Shown here: piece by piece, positions 21,850-31,913 of the stretch
Position numbering within the stretch: position 1 is the first letter of the stretch
How the letters are laid out: every line of letters starts with the position of its first letter
Source: Flammeovirga kamogawensis
GTDB lineage: Bacteria; Bacteroidota; Bacteroidia; Cytophagales; Flammeovirgaceae
Direction of reading: 5' to 3'
NCBI RefSeq assembly: GCF_018736065.1
Contig: NZ_CP076129.1
Location: forward strand, 372,001-436,000
Length of the DNA: 64,000 nt
Translations under genes and position numbers: made by a program
Notes under the pieces: model-generated
Seen by the model: only the letters and a program-made list of their open reading frames with translations
What the model was told of the DNA's origin: nothing
The model's database searches: none

Positions 21850-24800
21850 CTACTCTACTTTTTTTGCTACCGCATATTTACTTGGAGTAATTCCATAAAT
21901 CTCTTTAAACGATTTGCTAAAATGTGTTCTACTTTTAAAACCAACCATAACCACTACATCGGCAACAGAATATTGACCTTCACAAAGTAATTCTGCTGCT
22001 TTTTTTAATTTATATGATCTAATTAAATCCTGAGGTGTTGTATCTGAGATAGCTTTTACTTTTCTAAAAAACTGACTTCTACTCATGTAAAGTTCTTTAG
22101 CAAATTCTTCTAAGTCTATATTTTCATTGGTTAGGTTCTCCTCTAGCAGTTTATAAAATTTATTCACAAAAATTTTATCTTCCTCTGTTTTTTGTTTCTT
22201 CTTTAAGGGCATTGGTGCTTCTACCTGGAATTTAGTTTGGAGCGTTTTTCTATTATTTAAAATATTTTTGAAAGTGGCAATTAAATGTTTTACCTCAAAA
22301 GGTTTAGTAATGTACATGTCTGCTCCTACCTCTAGTCCTTCAATTTTTTCTTCTGTTGATGACCTAGAAGTAAGCAAAACAACAGGAATATGATTTGTTT
22401 TGGGATTGCTTTTTATTTGTTTACATAATTCAATACCATTCATTTCGGGCATTATAATATCACTCAATATTAAATCTGGCCATTCACTTTCTAAAGCATC
22501 CATACACTCTTTTCCATTAGAAAAAGTAACTACAGCAAAATACTGGTTTAATATTTTTGTAATAAAGTTTCTAAGGTCGGTATTGTCTTCTACATAATAA
22601 ATAGTAACATCACTATGTTCGTTTTCTTGAATAATTTCTGATAAATCAATTACTTGATCTTCTACTCTTTGTCTCTCATCATGTGATTCTAATGATAGAA
22701 TTTCATCTATACGTTTCTCACTTAACACATCTTCTTTACGGATCTCTAGAGGTAAAAACACTTCAAACTTAGTCCCTTCACCCAATATACTACTCACCTT
22801 AATTTCACCTTGGTGCATTTCTACAAGCATCTTGGTTAATTCCAACCCAATACCTGTACCTACAGAATATTTTTCGCCTTTGCTTGATTGATAGAAACGT
22901 TTAAATAGATGTGCTAAATCCTCTTCTGGAATTCCTATTCCTGTATCAGAAACACTTAAATATAATCCTCCTTTCCTCACATTATAAGTGATAGAAATTG
23001 TATCTCCTTTTCTAGTAAATTTAAAAGCATTGTTTAAAAGATTATTGACTACTACTTCTAATTTATGCTCATCTGCCAAAACAAAAAGTTTATTTGCTTC
23101 TCCTTCTAAAATCAACTTTTTATTAGAATCTTCTGCTAGTTTATCAAAATCTTGTTTTACATCAGTAACAAGGTCCGTAAAATCGAAAGTAGTATATTTT
23201 AATTTTAGAATATTTTCATCAGCCTTTCTAACATCATGCACCTGTTCTACTAACTGAAACATTTTCTTTGACTGTCTTTGTATTAAATCAATGTGTTGAA
23301 ATGCATCTTGATTTGTCTCAAACATTCCTTTTAGAACAGATATAGGACCACTAATTAGCGTAAGAGGTGTTCTAAACTCATGCGAAATATTCATAAATAA
23401 TTTTAACCTTGCAGCATCTAATTCTTCTAAACGGTTTTTATCAAATTGCTCTATTTGTAAATTATATTCTAAAGTTTTCATGCGTAATAATGTCAACATC
23501 ACCATAGCAATTACTAAAAATATAAGAATGAAATAAAGCCCTTTTGCACCATTAGAATTCCACCAAGCATACTTTACATGAATTTTTATTCTTTTTGTTG
23601 GCGACCATTCATTTTTTGAGTTCGATACCTGTGCTTCGAATGTATATTCTCCGGGTGGTAATAAACTAAAGTTTACGATTTTATTATTTGATGTTACTTC
23701 TAACCAAGAGTTGTCTTTGGGTAATAAACGATAGCGAATGTGGTGGGCTTCAGTATTGGAATAATGCAAAGAGATAAGTTCTATTGAAATACTTCTCTGA
23801 TTATACTCAAGAGTAATTTCGTCAGAATCATTTAGTGGTTTATATAAAATAGCTTCTTTATTGTCTTTGCTTTTTACTCTTACTATTTGGTTATGCACCT
23901 TTAGATCTCCAAACAGAAGAGGCGGAATATTACTCTCATTAGGAACCAAGTCTGGGTTGAAATAGCAAATTCCATTATTACCCCCAAAAACCATCATCCC
24001 ATTTAGTAATTTAGTAGAACTCACTTCAAAAGAAGCAGGTACCAAGCCATCTTCGGTGGTATAATTTCTAAAGTTTTCTGTCTCTGGATCAAACTGGTTA
24101 ATACCTTGGTTGGTTGCAATCCATAACCGCCCTTTATTGTCGTATTGAAACGTCATCACGTCGTTATCATCCAGACCGTCGTTTTCTGTAAATGTTTTAA
24201 ATTTAATTAAACCATTTTCTTCAATAACTTTTGTAATCCCTCCTTCTAAAGTTCCTAACCATAAATCGCCATTGGGAACACGTTGCATACAATTTATTGC
24301 ATAAACTGGTAATGATGTTGTGTCGTTTTTAATAGGGATAAAATGTTGAAATGTAGCCTCTGTCAATGGTTTGTTATGAGAATAATTTATACGGAATAAA
24401 CCATCTGATTGTGTACCTAACCATATACAATCTTGTTTTGGGTCTGCATAAATAACTTTTGTAGCTAGGTTATAATTATAGGGCACATTACCAAGGTTCC
24501 TAATTACTTCTATTTCTTTAATTTTACCATTAGAGTGCATAGAAAACCTATATAATTTTCGTAAACCAGCTACCCATATATCTCCGTATTTATCTTGAGA
24601 AAATCCACGAACTGATTCATCATTTAAAATAGGATATTCAGGGCTCATTAATTGTTTCCATGGAACAACAAGGTTTTTCTTCTGAAAAACGCCCACTCTT
24701 AAACTACCTCCCCAAATTGTACCGTATGTATCTTTTAGAACTCTTGTAATTACCTGATTATACACTCCAGGTTGTTTTACCTCTTTAATCGAGTTGTTAT

Positions 24801-25980
24801 TAATATTGAAAACCTTAGCATTGTTAGCATTCAGTGTTATCATTACCTGTTCATGGTCTAGAGTTATCATGCTAACTACCTGACTAGATGTATTCACTAC
24901 CTGCCCATTATTTTTTAAATTAGAATATTTAAAAGGTCTTTCTTCACTTCTAAATTTAAAAAGTCCTTGATTAAAACTTCCAATCCAACCTCCATCTTCA
25001 GTTAATAAAATACTACTTAATCGAGTAAATTCAGAAGTAAAAGAGAATTTAACTACCTGTTTATCTATGTTTTTAACATAAGTAGGATTACCAATTACGG
25101 CCAAATCATTATTATTTTTCATTAACCATAATTCTCCATTTTCTCCTAATTCAATTTGCGAGTAATCTTCTCCACTAAACGCAATTGCTTTTAAATTATA
25201 GTTATCGTTTTTAATACTAATAATACCCAAAAACCTATAATTTAAGGCATAAATAGTGGAGTTGCCATCAAATGCTATGTCTAAACAAAATGGAAAATCT
25301 CCTTCAAGAATTCTTCTACATTTACCAGTACTTAATGTTGCTTTAATTATACCCGAATTAGTTGCAAGTAGAATGTTATCATTGTCTATTTTATCAATAT
25401 TGAATGATTTAAAACTACCTATATTAATAAAATTAGGAAGGATAATAGAATGAAAAGAATAATCTGATTTATTTATCAAAATTACACCTTTTTTTAAAGT
25501 ATTACAGATAATATAATCATGCGTTTCTATTATCTTATTGATGTATGGACCTAGTTCCTCGCCAATTGTATTTTTATTTGTATAAAGTACTTTAAATTGT
25601 TGTTTTTGATAAAGATATACAGACACTCCTTTTTCTGTTCCTATTAAAATATTGTTGTTTTCGTCTTTGTATAAAGAATGTATTCTATTACTTACCAACC
25701 CAGAATCTGTAGAATGATAAAAGGTTTTAAATTCATAACCATCAAAAATATTTAAGCCCTTAAAAGTTCCCACCCATAATAACCCATTATTATCTTGAGC
25801 AATAGAGGTTACTCCAAAATGAGAAAGCCCATTTTCAATAGTTAATTGTTTAGATATATCTACCTCAAAACCACTAATTTGTGCTAATAGCGTTGTGTTT
25901 CCACATAATATAAATAACACTGAGAAAGCTAGTAGATTAAGTTGTTTAATTGAGCGTTTTGTAAAGTTTAAAATCATCAA
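21850..25980 (-). CDS. hybrid two-component system sensor/regulator (HTCS)
   Basis: 1376 residues. After a signal/anchor segment, residues about 40-720 form two beta-propellers of reg_prop repeats (NGLLWVGTFKGLNIFDGYEF and similar). A Y_Y_Y domain (about 740-815) and one membrane helix (about 825-845) follow. The HisKA phospho-acceptor is H867 in ISHEFRTPL. The HATPase has NNAFKFTRKG and DTGIGIPEED, and the receiver has phospho-acceptor D1174 in ILSDIIMPEMNG. The output is an AraC helix-turn-helix (about 1265-1375). Such proteins sense oligosaccharides in the periplasm and switch on polysaccharide loci. It is divergent from the GH16-fold lipoprotein gene, its likely target. Confidence 0.96.
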   Translation of the reverse strand: MMILNFTKRSIKQLNLLAFSVLFILCGNTTLLAQISGFEVDISKQLTIENGLSHFGVTSIAQDNNGLLWVGTFKGLNIFDGYEFKTFYHSTDSGLVSNRIHSLYKDENNNILIGTEKGVSVYLYQKQQFKVLYTNKNTIGEELGPYINKIIETHDYIICNTLKKGVILINKSDYSFHSIILPNFINIGSFKSFNIDKIDNDNILLATNSGIIKATLSTGKCRRILEGDFPFCLDIAFDGNSTIYALNYRFLGIISIKNDNYNLKAIAFSGEDYSQIELGENGELWLMKNNNDLAVIGNPTYVKNIDKQVVKFSFTSEFTRLSSILLTEDGGWIGSFNQGLFKFRSEERPFKYSNLKNNGQVVNTSSQVVSMITLDHEQVMITLNANNAKVFNINNNSIKEVKQPGVYNQVITRVLKDTYGTIWGGSLRVGVFQKKNLVVPWKQLMSPEYPILNDESVRGFSQDKYGDIWVAGLRKLYRFSMHSNGKIKEIEVIRNLGNVPYNYNLATKVIYADPKQDCIWLGTQSDGLFRINYSHNKPLTEATFQHFIPIKNDTTSLPVYAINCMQRVPNGDLWLGTLEGGITKVIEENGLIKFKTFTENDGLDDNDVMTFQYDNKGRLWIATNQGINQFDPETENFRNYTTEDGLVPASFEVSSTKLLNGMMVFGGNNGICYFNPDLVPNESNIPPLLFGDLKVHNQIVRVKSKDNKEAILYKPLNDSDEITLEYNQRSISIELISLHYSNTEAHHIRYRLLPKDNSWLEVTSNNKIVNFSLLPPGEYTFEAQVSNSKNEWSPTKRIKIHVKYAWWNSNGAKGLYFILIFLVIAMVMLTLLRMKTLEYNLQIEQFDKNRLEELDAARLKLFMNISHEFRTPLTLISGPISVLKGMFETNQDAFQHIDLIQRQSKKMFQLVEQVHDVRKADENILKLKYTTFDFTDLVTDVKQDFDKLAEDSNKKLILEGEANKLFVLADEHKLEVVVNNLLNNAFKFTRKGDTISITYNVRKGGLYLSVSDTGIGIPEEDLAHLFKRFYQSSKGEKYSVGTGIGLELTKMLVEMHQGEIKVSSILGEGTKFEVFLPLEIRKEDVLSEKRIDEILSLESHDERQRVEDQVIDLSEIIQENEHSDVTIYYVEDNTDLRNFITKILNQYFAVVTFSNGKECMDALESEWPDLILSDIIMPEMNGIELCKQIKSNPKTNHIPVVLLTSRSSTEEKIEGLEVGADMYITKPFEVKHLIATFKNILNNRKTLQTKFQVEAPMPLKKKQKTEEDKIFVNKFYKLLEENLTNENIDLEEFAKELYMSRSQFFRKVKAISDTTPQDLIRSYKLKKAAELLCEGQYSVADVVVMVGFKSRTHFSKSFKEIYGITPSKYAVAKKVE

Positions 25981-26199
25981 AAAAGTAAATCCTAATTCTG
26001 TACTAATTACTTAATAAAAAATAATTGCAGTAAAACCGTCTGCTAAATAGCTAAATTTATAAAACATAAAATATAAATACTTCATCAAAATTACCCTATT
26101 TATAGAGGCAAAATAAAACGTAATAGATAATTATTAGACAGTAAAAATGTAGTACGCTTACTAATTTGTGGTCATCATTTAATTCTAAAAAATGAGAAC

Positions 26200-27564
26200 A
26201 TGCAAGTAAACAAATTTCATATCTATATATTACTTCTCTTTCTATTTTCCTGTCAACAGATTACATCAAATGACACTCCTATTGCAGAAGACATAGAAAA
26301 AAAGCAGCACACTCCGATATTTAGTTTTGAGCCCACAAATGAATGGGTGTTAAACCAAGAGATAAGCGATGATTTTAATGATCCTATGATTGATTCTACA
26401 AAATGGTTTGTACAAGGAAAAAACAATACTTTTTATAAATGGAAAGGAAATGCACCATCGGAATATGCCGAACATAATGTATTTGTAAAAAACGGAAAAC
26501 TAATTATTAGAGCTTTATGGCAACCGAATTTTCCTTTTAGTACTGCTACCGTTGAAGGAAGAAACTACGAAAATGTTACTACTGGAGCAATTGTAAGTAA
26601 ACATACTTTTTTAAATGGTTATTTAGAAATTAGAGCAAAAACAGCCTCAGCTAATATTTGTAGTTCAGTTTGGGCTACTGGGTACGAATCTGGTTTAGAG
26701 ATATTTCAACAAATACCTACTCCTAAAACAAAATTATCTAAACCTTTATACAATGTTGCAATCAACAATGGTGAAAAAACAAATAAAGATAAACTTGATA
26801 CCTATTTTAACTACAACTATGATATATCTAGTAATGTAAGTAGTGCTTTCCATACTTATGGTTGCGAATGGAATAAAAATTATATTAAACTTTATTTTGA
26901 TGGCACTCTAATTTATCATTTAAAACGAGAGGATTTAAAACATGCTTGGGTGTTAAATAACCCACTTGAATTATGGATTGATACACAAACAAAACCTACT
27001 TATGGATTACCTCGTGAAAACGAATTACCCGCTCAATTTGAAATTGATTATATACGTTTGTGGCAAAAAAAGAAAGAAAACCTTTTATCACAAAACTTCT
27101 TTGGGTTCGAAGGTCCTTTTGAAAATACAAACTTAAAAAGTTTACAAAAAGAATATACACATTGGAATTTAGGAAAAGAGAATAATCAGTTGTCTATTTC
27201 TAGCGAACGTGCAGCTTCTGGAAATAAATGCTTAAAAATAATGGCTACTTCTAACTTTTTAAATCCAAAGTTTGAAAGTAAAACTAAAATAACTGCCATC
27301 CCGAAAGGACGTTATTCTTTTGAAGCAAAAATATGGAAAGAGAAAGCAGGTAATTTTCAATCTTTTATATTTTCAAGCGAAAATAGATTAAGTCAAATAA
27401 TTATACCTCTTAAACATTTACCTAATGAAAAATGGGTAACAATAAAACAACATTTTGAAGTAAAAAAAGACACAGAAATTGATAGTTTTACGTTTCAATT
27501 CTTAACCAAAAAAAGTAGTTCAAGTACTTTATATGTTGATGATATTCAACTACAAAGAATATAA
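26200..27564 (+). CDS. GH16-fold lipoprotein with degenerate active site
   Basis: 454 residues. The lipoprotein signal ends FLFSC (Cys18). Residues 45-290 align with GH16 enzymes of the agarase/porphyranase type: ISDDFND, KWFVQG, NVFVKNGKLIIRA, TTGAIVSKHTFLNGYLEIRAK, SSVWATGYESG, AFHTYGCEWN, KLYFDG and FEIDYIRLWQ. The catalytic segment, normally ExDxxE, reads GLEIFQ, so nucleophile E becomes G165, D becomes E167 and acid/base E becomes Q170. Hydrolysis by the normal mechanism should be impossible. Residues 300-454 resemble a carbohydrate-binding beta-sandwich. I infer a surface glycan-binding role. It is divergent from the HTCS gene. Confidence 0.78.
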   Translation: MQVNKFHIYILLLFLFSCQQITSNDTPIAEDIEKKQHTPIFSFEPTNEWVLNQEISDDFNDPMIDSTKWFVQGKNNTFYKWKGNAPSEYAEHNVFVKNGKLIIRALWQPNFPFSTATVEGRNYENVTTGAIVSKHTFLNGYLEIRAKTASANICSSVWATGYESGLEIFQQIPTPKTKLSKPLYNVAINNGEKTNKDKLDTYFNYNYDISSNVSSAFHTYGCEWNKNYIKLYFDGTLIYHLKREDLKHAWVLNNPLELWIDTQTKPTYGLPRENELPAQFEIDYIRLWQKKKENLLSQNFFGFEGPFENTNLKSLQKEYTHWNLGKENNQLSISSERAASGNKCLKIMATSNFLNPKFESKTKITAIPKGRYSFEAKIWKEKAGNFQSFIFSSENRLSQIIIPLKHLPNEKWVTIKQHFEVKKDTEIDSFTFQFLTKKSSSSTLYVDDIQLQRI

Positions 27565-27568
27565 AAAA

Positions 27569-27603
27569 AAACCGATTTCCTAAATGAATAGGTGAACCGG
27601 TTT
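27569..27603 (-). terminator. terminator of the CDF transporter gene, probably bidirectional
   Basis: Stem AAACCG/CGGTTT (27569-27574 and 27598-27603) with inner CCTA/TAGG. A run of nine T follows on the minus strand, so it fits the end of the CDF gene and also separates it from the GH16-fold gene. Confidence 0.65.
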
Positions 27604-27656
27604 AAAGTCTGGGCTATTTATAAAATTATTATTTTAGAGCATTTACTTATTGTGTA

Positions 27657-28577
27657 CTATAGCCAACGTTTATCATAAGTAAAAGAGACATCTAATTTTA
27701 AACTCTCCGAAATATCTTTTAATTCTTTATATAATTCTGCTCTAAAATGATCTTGTTTTTCTACGGAATTAAAAAGTTGATTTTCTATGCTGATTTTTGT
27801 CTTTTTATTAAGAAGAATAACTAAAAGAATATAAACTTCTCTACCTGTTTTTGTTACAGATTTTTGATGAGTAACAACCTCATCAGTACTTTCATGTCTT
27901 TTTAAAATGGAATGCACTCTATCTGTAATTTCTTCACTTGCTTCCATCAACACCAATTCACTTACAGACTCTTTAATTGTCTTATAAGGCATCTTTAAAA
28001 TAGAAAGCATTAATATAATCGTGATAATTGGATCTACATAAGAAATAATTTCCGGGTATGTATCTTTTAAGAAAGAAGCTACTAAAAATGAAACTCCCAT
28101 ACCTGCAGTTAACAGTGTATCCATTAACCAATTTGTAGTTTCTACTTTTAATATTGGGGATGGTATTTTCTTACTTCCAATTAATACAACTATATACGCA
28201 ATTACACAACCCGACATGCAGAGCACAAAATAATACATTGATGCTGTAAAATCGGGTATATTCCCTCCTTCAGATAACGAATGTATACTTTCTGACATTC
28301 CAAAAAGAATGACCATTACTATTAATAACCCTCTGAATAAATTAATTAATGGCTCATAAGATGCATACCCAAATGGATGAGATTTTGATACTGGCTTTTT
28401 TAATAAATAGATAACACCTAACGATAAGAAAGACATTACAGTTAGTAATGTTGAGTACATGCCATCAATTAAAATGGCAGATGAGTGTGCTGTGTAACCA
28501 AAATATAACCCACATAATGCTAATAGTGCATTTGCTCCTAAAGAGAAGGACATTATTTTACGTTCTGTGAATTTCAT
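27657..28577 (-). CDS. cation diffusion facilitator (CDF) family metal transporter
   Basis: 306 residues with five to six membrane helices and a C-terminal cytoplasmic domain (about 205-306). The first helices carry SSAILIDGMYSTL, and a VETTNWLMDTLLTAG segment corresponds to the metal-binding HxxxD/DxxxD helices of CDF exporters, although the pattern is divergent (N, D). It probably exports a divalent metal such as Zn, Fe or Mn using the proton gradient. It is a single gene, with a terminator behind it. Confidence 0.85.
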   Translation of the reverse strand: MKFTERKIMSFSLGANALLALCGLYFGYTAHSSAILIDGMYSTLLTVMSFLSLGVIYLLKKPVSKSHPFGYASYEPLINLFRGLLIVMVILFGMSESIHSLSEGGNIPDFTASMYYFVLCMSGCVIAYIVVLIGSKKIPSPILKVETTNWLMDTLLTAGMGVSFLVASFLKDTYPEIISYVDPIITIILMLSILKMPYKTIKESVSELVLMEASEEITDRVHSILKRHESTDEVVTHQKSVTKTGREVYILLVILLNKKTKISIENQLFNSVEKQDHFRAELYKELKDISESLKLDVSFTYDKRWL

Positions 28578-28753
28578 TTTTCTTACTATTTATAACTAAA
28601 GCACAATTCCTTTTCCTATCCTACGCATTTTATTGTAATCCGTTTTTTTAATTAACAGTTAACTGTAATTTCCACTTTGTTATTTATACTAGAAATAAGA
28701 ATATAAGATGAGGTTAACTATCATTCTTATATCCTTATTTCTTAAAGAATACC

Positions 28754-30124
28754 TTAATCTATTTTCTTAATATTTGGCAGTTGGTAAGAACCATCTAAAA
28801 TGCTTTCTTTTGGCCAATACATTCTAAATAATATTTTGAAAGTTCCTTTAGGTGTAGGAATCCAATTGTAATCAGAAACCCCTTTTGGCTGCTTAGAAGA
28901 CAGGTATAAATCTAATGATCCATCTTTGTTATATTTAATGTCCATATTACTTCCGCTAGCATATCTTTTTTCTGTATTCGCTTCTAAATAACCCTCATTA
29001 TTATAAGCAGTAATTGACCAGAAACCACCAACTTCTGGAGTGCCATTAGGAGGAAATGAAATTTTATAAATATTCGTTCCTTCAAGTTGTTTTAAATCTC
29101 CATCTAACTGAGATACACCATATACAGCATCCTGAGGTATATTGGCTCCTATACCCCAAACAGCATAATAAGCTCTTCTGCTATAATCAACACCCCAATC
29201 TCCCATATCTTCGATTTTGAAATCCCAAGCTGTTTTTTGTTCATTACCTTTATAAAATATACCTAAGAATTTTTTTGTTGACTTTTCTAAACCTGCTTTT
29301 AATGTTGCTTTAGTAGCTTCGTCAAGATCATTATAACTTACATTCTTTTTAAAGAATGAGTAGTCTTTTAAGAAGGCAGCATCGGCAGCAGCCGGAGGGT
29401 TTGTTCTTAACATATCAAAGAAAGTTGTATAAAATGTTTCTGTATCCATTGCTAAAGAAAAAGGTACAGGTTTTTTCACTTTCATGGCCTGAAAAGTTGG
29501 CTTGTACTTATTTACTCTTGCAGTATAAGGTCTAAGAATATATTCATCTTGAAGCTTATTGGCAACAAGAGCATCTGCATCATTATCTGCTTGTATTCTA
29601 CCTGTAATCCAAACCATAGAAGTAGGACAATTTACACGTTCATACCCATCAGGTACTTTACCATTGTAGCTACTTAAGGTTAGAAAATATTTTTGTGCTT
29701 TCTGCCCTGTTGTTCGTGATCCAAAACTTTTAAATGTATTTGTCCATGCATCTATCAATGGCATAACATAATACCTTTTATTCATATCTGGAATTTCAAA
29801 TAAAACAGGTCCTTCACTTAAATCAACCCACCCTACACAGTAAAGCGTATTACGGTTACCTAAAACTACAGCAGTATTTTCAGGCTGAGCCAATTTTTTA
29901 AACATGATAAATTTATTCACATCATCACCTTTTCTTAATGGTGAAGTAAGCATTGCATCTTGGCTTATCTTCATCATTACTAAAGGATAGGCGTAATCAT
30001 AAAATGCTTCTGATTGCTTTTCTGTAATTTTTGTATTTTCATTACTACATGAAAACATCAATGAAGAAATAAAAAGACTAACTAGAAATAATTTAATTGA
30101 ACTAATTGTTGATTTTAAAGACAT
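28754..30124 (-). CDS. DUF1254/DUF1214-domain lipoprotein
   Basis: 456 residues. The lipoprotein signal ends SLMFSC (Cys26). The N-terminal part fits DUF1254 (YDYAYPLVMMKISQDAM, NRNTLYCVGWVDLSEGPVLFEIPD, RYYVMPLIDAWTNTF). The C-terminal part fits DUF1214 (GTPEVGGFWSITAYN, NWIPTPKGTFKILFRMYWPKESILDG). The two domains commonly occur fused in one secreted protein. The molecular function is not known to me. It stands alone with 267 bp of featureless DNA upstream. Confidence 0.88.
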   Translation of the reverse strand: MSLKSTISSIKLFLVSLFISSLMFSCSNENTKITEKQSEAFYDYAYPLVMMKISQDAMLTSPLRKGDDVNKFIMFKKLAQPENTAVVLGNRNTLYCVGWVDLSEGPVLFEIPDMNKRYYVMPLIDAWTNTFKSFGSRTTGQKAQKYFLTLSSYNGKVPDGYERVNCPTSMVWITGRIQADNDADALVANKLQDEYILRPYTARVNKYKPTFQAMKVKKPVPFSLAMDTETFYTTFFDMLRTNPPAAADAAFLKDYSFFKKNVSYNDLDEATKATLKAGLEKSTKKFLGIFYKGNEQKTAWDFKIEDMGDWGVDYSRRAYYAVWGIGANIPQDAVYGVSQLDGDLKQLEGTNIYKISFPPNGTPEVGGFWSITAYNNEGYLEANTEKRYASGSNMDIKYNKDGSLDLYLSSKQPKGVSDYNWIPTPKGTFKILFRMYWPKESILDGSYQLPNIKKID

Positions 30125-30391
30125 AATATTGAGGAGTTTAAGAGGTTCACTATTTATAAATTACATTTAATTCTTTACTTCCTATTAACTAAATTGATAT
30201 ACATTCTGAAATCAATAAATAAAGAAGACAAATCTTTTCTTTATCCAAGTTAATAGTAACAGCTAACAAATAACTTAATATGTTACACTGTTACTTTTAA
30301 AACGATACTACACTACAATTAGTTTAATGCATTAACAGTTATAAAGCGTTATTTTATTAAAATTATTCTGAAACTATGAAAATGAATACAA

Positions 30392-30991
30392 TCAAAAATC
30401 TAAAGCAATGCCAATATTAAATGCCCAATAACCAACACTATCATGCCCTTTTGAGCCTGTTTGATAATTATATTTAGCACTTGATAAAATAGAAGTACCA
30501 CTATTTCTTAAAGGAATAAGTAATCCAATTTCTGGAACAAATGTGAACCCCCAATACACATCAGATGTGGCTATACCACCAACTTGTACATTATAAAATA
30601 CACCTGCCCCTCCAATTCCTAATCCAGCGTAAGGTTGAATAAATTTAAATTTCTGAAAATAATAATGTGAAGTAAAAACAGTAGAAAGTGCAGTTGCATC
30701 TTTAAATGTTTCTCCGGTAAGTGCTACTACATCTGATGTGTATACTTGATTGCCGTATGCTTGAGAAAAATTACGCATCCCGATAGTAAAGCCACCTGAT
30801 ATATTTTCTGTAAAAAAGTGTCTAAATTCTATATCTGTTCCTTTAAAAGAAGCATCTGAAATAGATTTATTTACCGCTGCGGTTGGAATACCAATACTAT
30901 ATGACAAACCAATAAAATCTTGAGAAAAAGTGAATTGACTACATCCCAAAATACTACCTAGTGTAATTATTATAATTTTTAATTTATCCAT
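30392..30991 (-). CDS. small outer-membrane beta-barrel protein
   Basis: 199 residues. The signal peptide ends FTFSQ. The rest alternates polar and aromatic residues in short strands with glycine turns (GLSYSIGIP, FRHFFTENISGGFTIGMR, FIQPYAGLGIGGAG, YWGFTFVPEIGLLIPL) and ends in an aromatic residue (FNIGIALDF), the outer-membrane barrel signature. It starts 22 bp after the DUF4136-like lipoprotein gene, so both are probably cotranscribed envelope components of unknown role. Confidence 0.8.
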   Translation of the reverse strand: MDKLKIIIITLGSILGCSQFTFSQDFIGLSYSIGIPTAAVNKSISDASFKGTDIEFRHFFTENISGGFTIGMRNFSQAYGNQVYTSDVVALTGETFKDATALSTVFTSHYYFQKFKFIQPYAGLGIGGAGVFYNVQVGGIATSDVYWGFTFVPEIGLLIPLRNSGTSILSSAKYNYQTGSKGHDSVGYWAFNIGIALDF

Positions 30992-31013
30992 AATATCAAT
31001 ATTTCAGTATATT

Positions 31014-31670
31014 TTACTTTACAGAGATATAAGGAGATATTTTAAACATTAAATGTATACCATCTTCTATCCTTTTTTGATTACTCTCTGTATCAGCATC
31101 AGTAGCCCCAGCCAGAAAGCCTTGCCAAATTACAGGATGCTCAATCCTATTATCTACTATTAAATCTATTCTATTATCAACTAATTCTACAATTATAGCA
31201 CTTTGATCGTACACAAAGCTACTAACCATAGAATAGCTATAATATGGATAATAACCATACTCTCCCCATACTTTATCCCATAAAGAAGCAGTAGGCCATG
31301 CTGTAACTGCATTAATATTTTGGTTATTTATATACAGTAGAATGCTTAAATCTGCACCGTTAATTGCTTTTGTCTTCGTGTATTCGTACCCTACTGCTCT
31401 CATTTCCTCCATTGTCTTTTCCATTATCCATGTATCTACAGTAGTGTTATTATATGTAGATACACTATCGTTCTCTTCCAGGTGGATTACACCATTCTGA
31501 AACATAAACGTTGTGGAATTATCAAAGCTTTCAAGAAAATCAATATTCTTAACTGTAATTACATTGTCATAATCAGAAATATCAGAAGGAACTTCTTCTG
31601 TTAAAGAACAAGATGTAAAAGTAACATGACTTAGAGAGGCAATTAATAAATAAATAAAGGTGCGATTCAT
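31014..31670 (-). CDS. DUF4136-like lipoprotein
   Basis: 218 residues. The lipoprotein signal ends FTSCS (Cys21). The body has the DUF4136 look: a KNIDFLESFDNSTTF start, a helix MEEMRAVGYEY, then a Tyr/Ser/Gly-rich stretch WGEYGYYPYYSY and a strand DQSAIIVELVD repeated as DLIVDNR, ending in NQKRIEDGIHLMFKISP. Members are periplasmic or outer-membrane lipoproteins with unknown function. It is followed after 22 bp by the small beta-barrel gene. Confidence 0.75.
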   Translation of the reverse strand: MNRTFIYLLIASLSHVTFTSCSLTEEVPSDISDYDNVITVKNIDFLESFDNSTTFMFQNGVIHLEENDSVSTYNNTTVDTWIMEKTMEEMRAVGYEYTKTKAINGADLSILLYINNQNINAVTAWPTASLWDKVWGEYGYYPYYSYSMVSSFVYDQSAIIVELVDNRIDLIVDNRIEHPVIWQGFLAGATDADTESNQKRIEDGIHLMFKISPYISVK

Positions 31671-31913
31671 ATATAGATTTTTAAATGAGATTAGTTAGAT
31701 AAACGAATTTCATCGATCTATTTATTATGAATTTTGCTGAAAAAATATAAAAATATGTTTTTTATAAAGGTGATACTACTTACTAAGTATATTTCAATTT
31801 TATTCTGAACACCTATCTTATCAGTATTTACCAAATGATAAACCTCCTTTATCAGTATAGAAAAGAAGATTCTGTAATAATAATGTTTTAAACCATTTCC
31901 TAAAAAGGTAATG

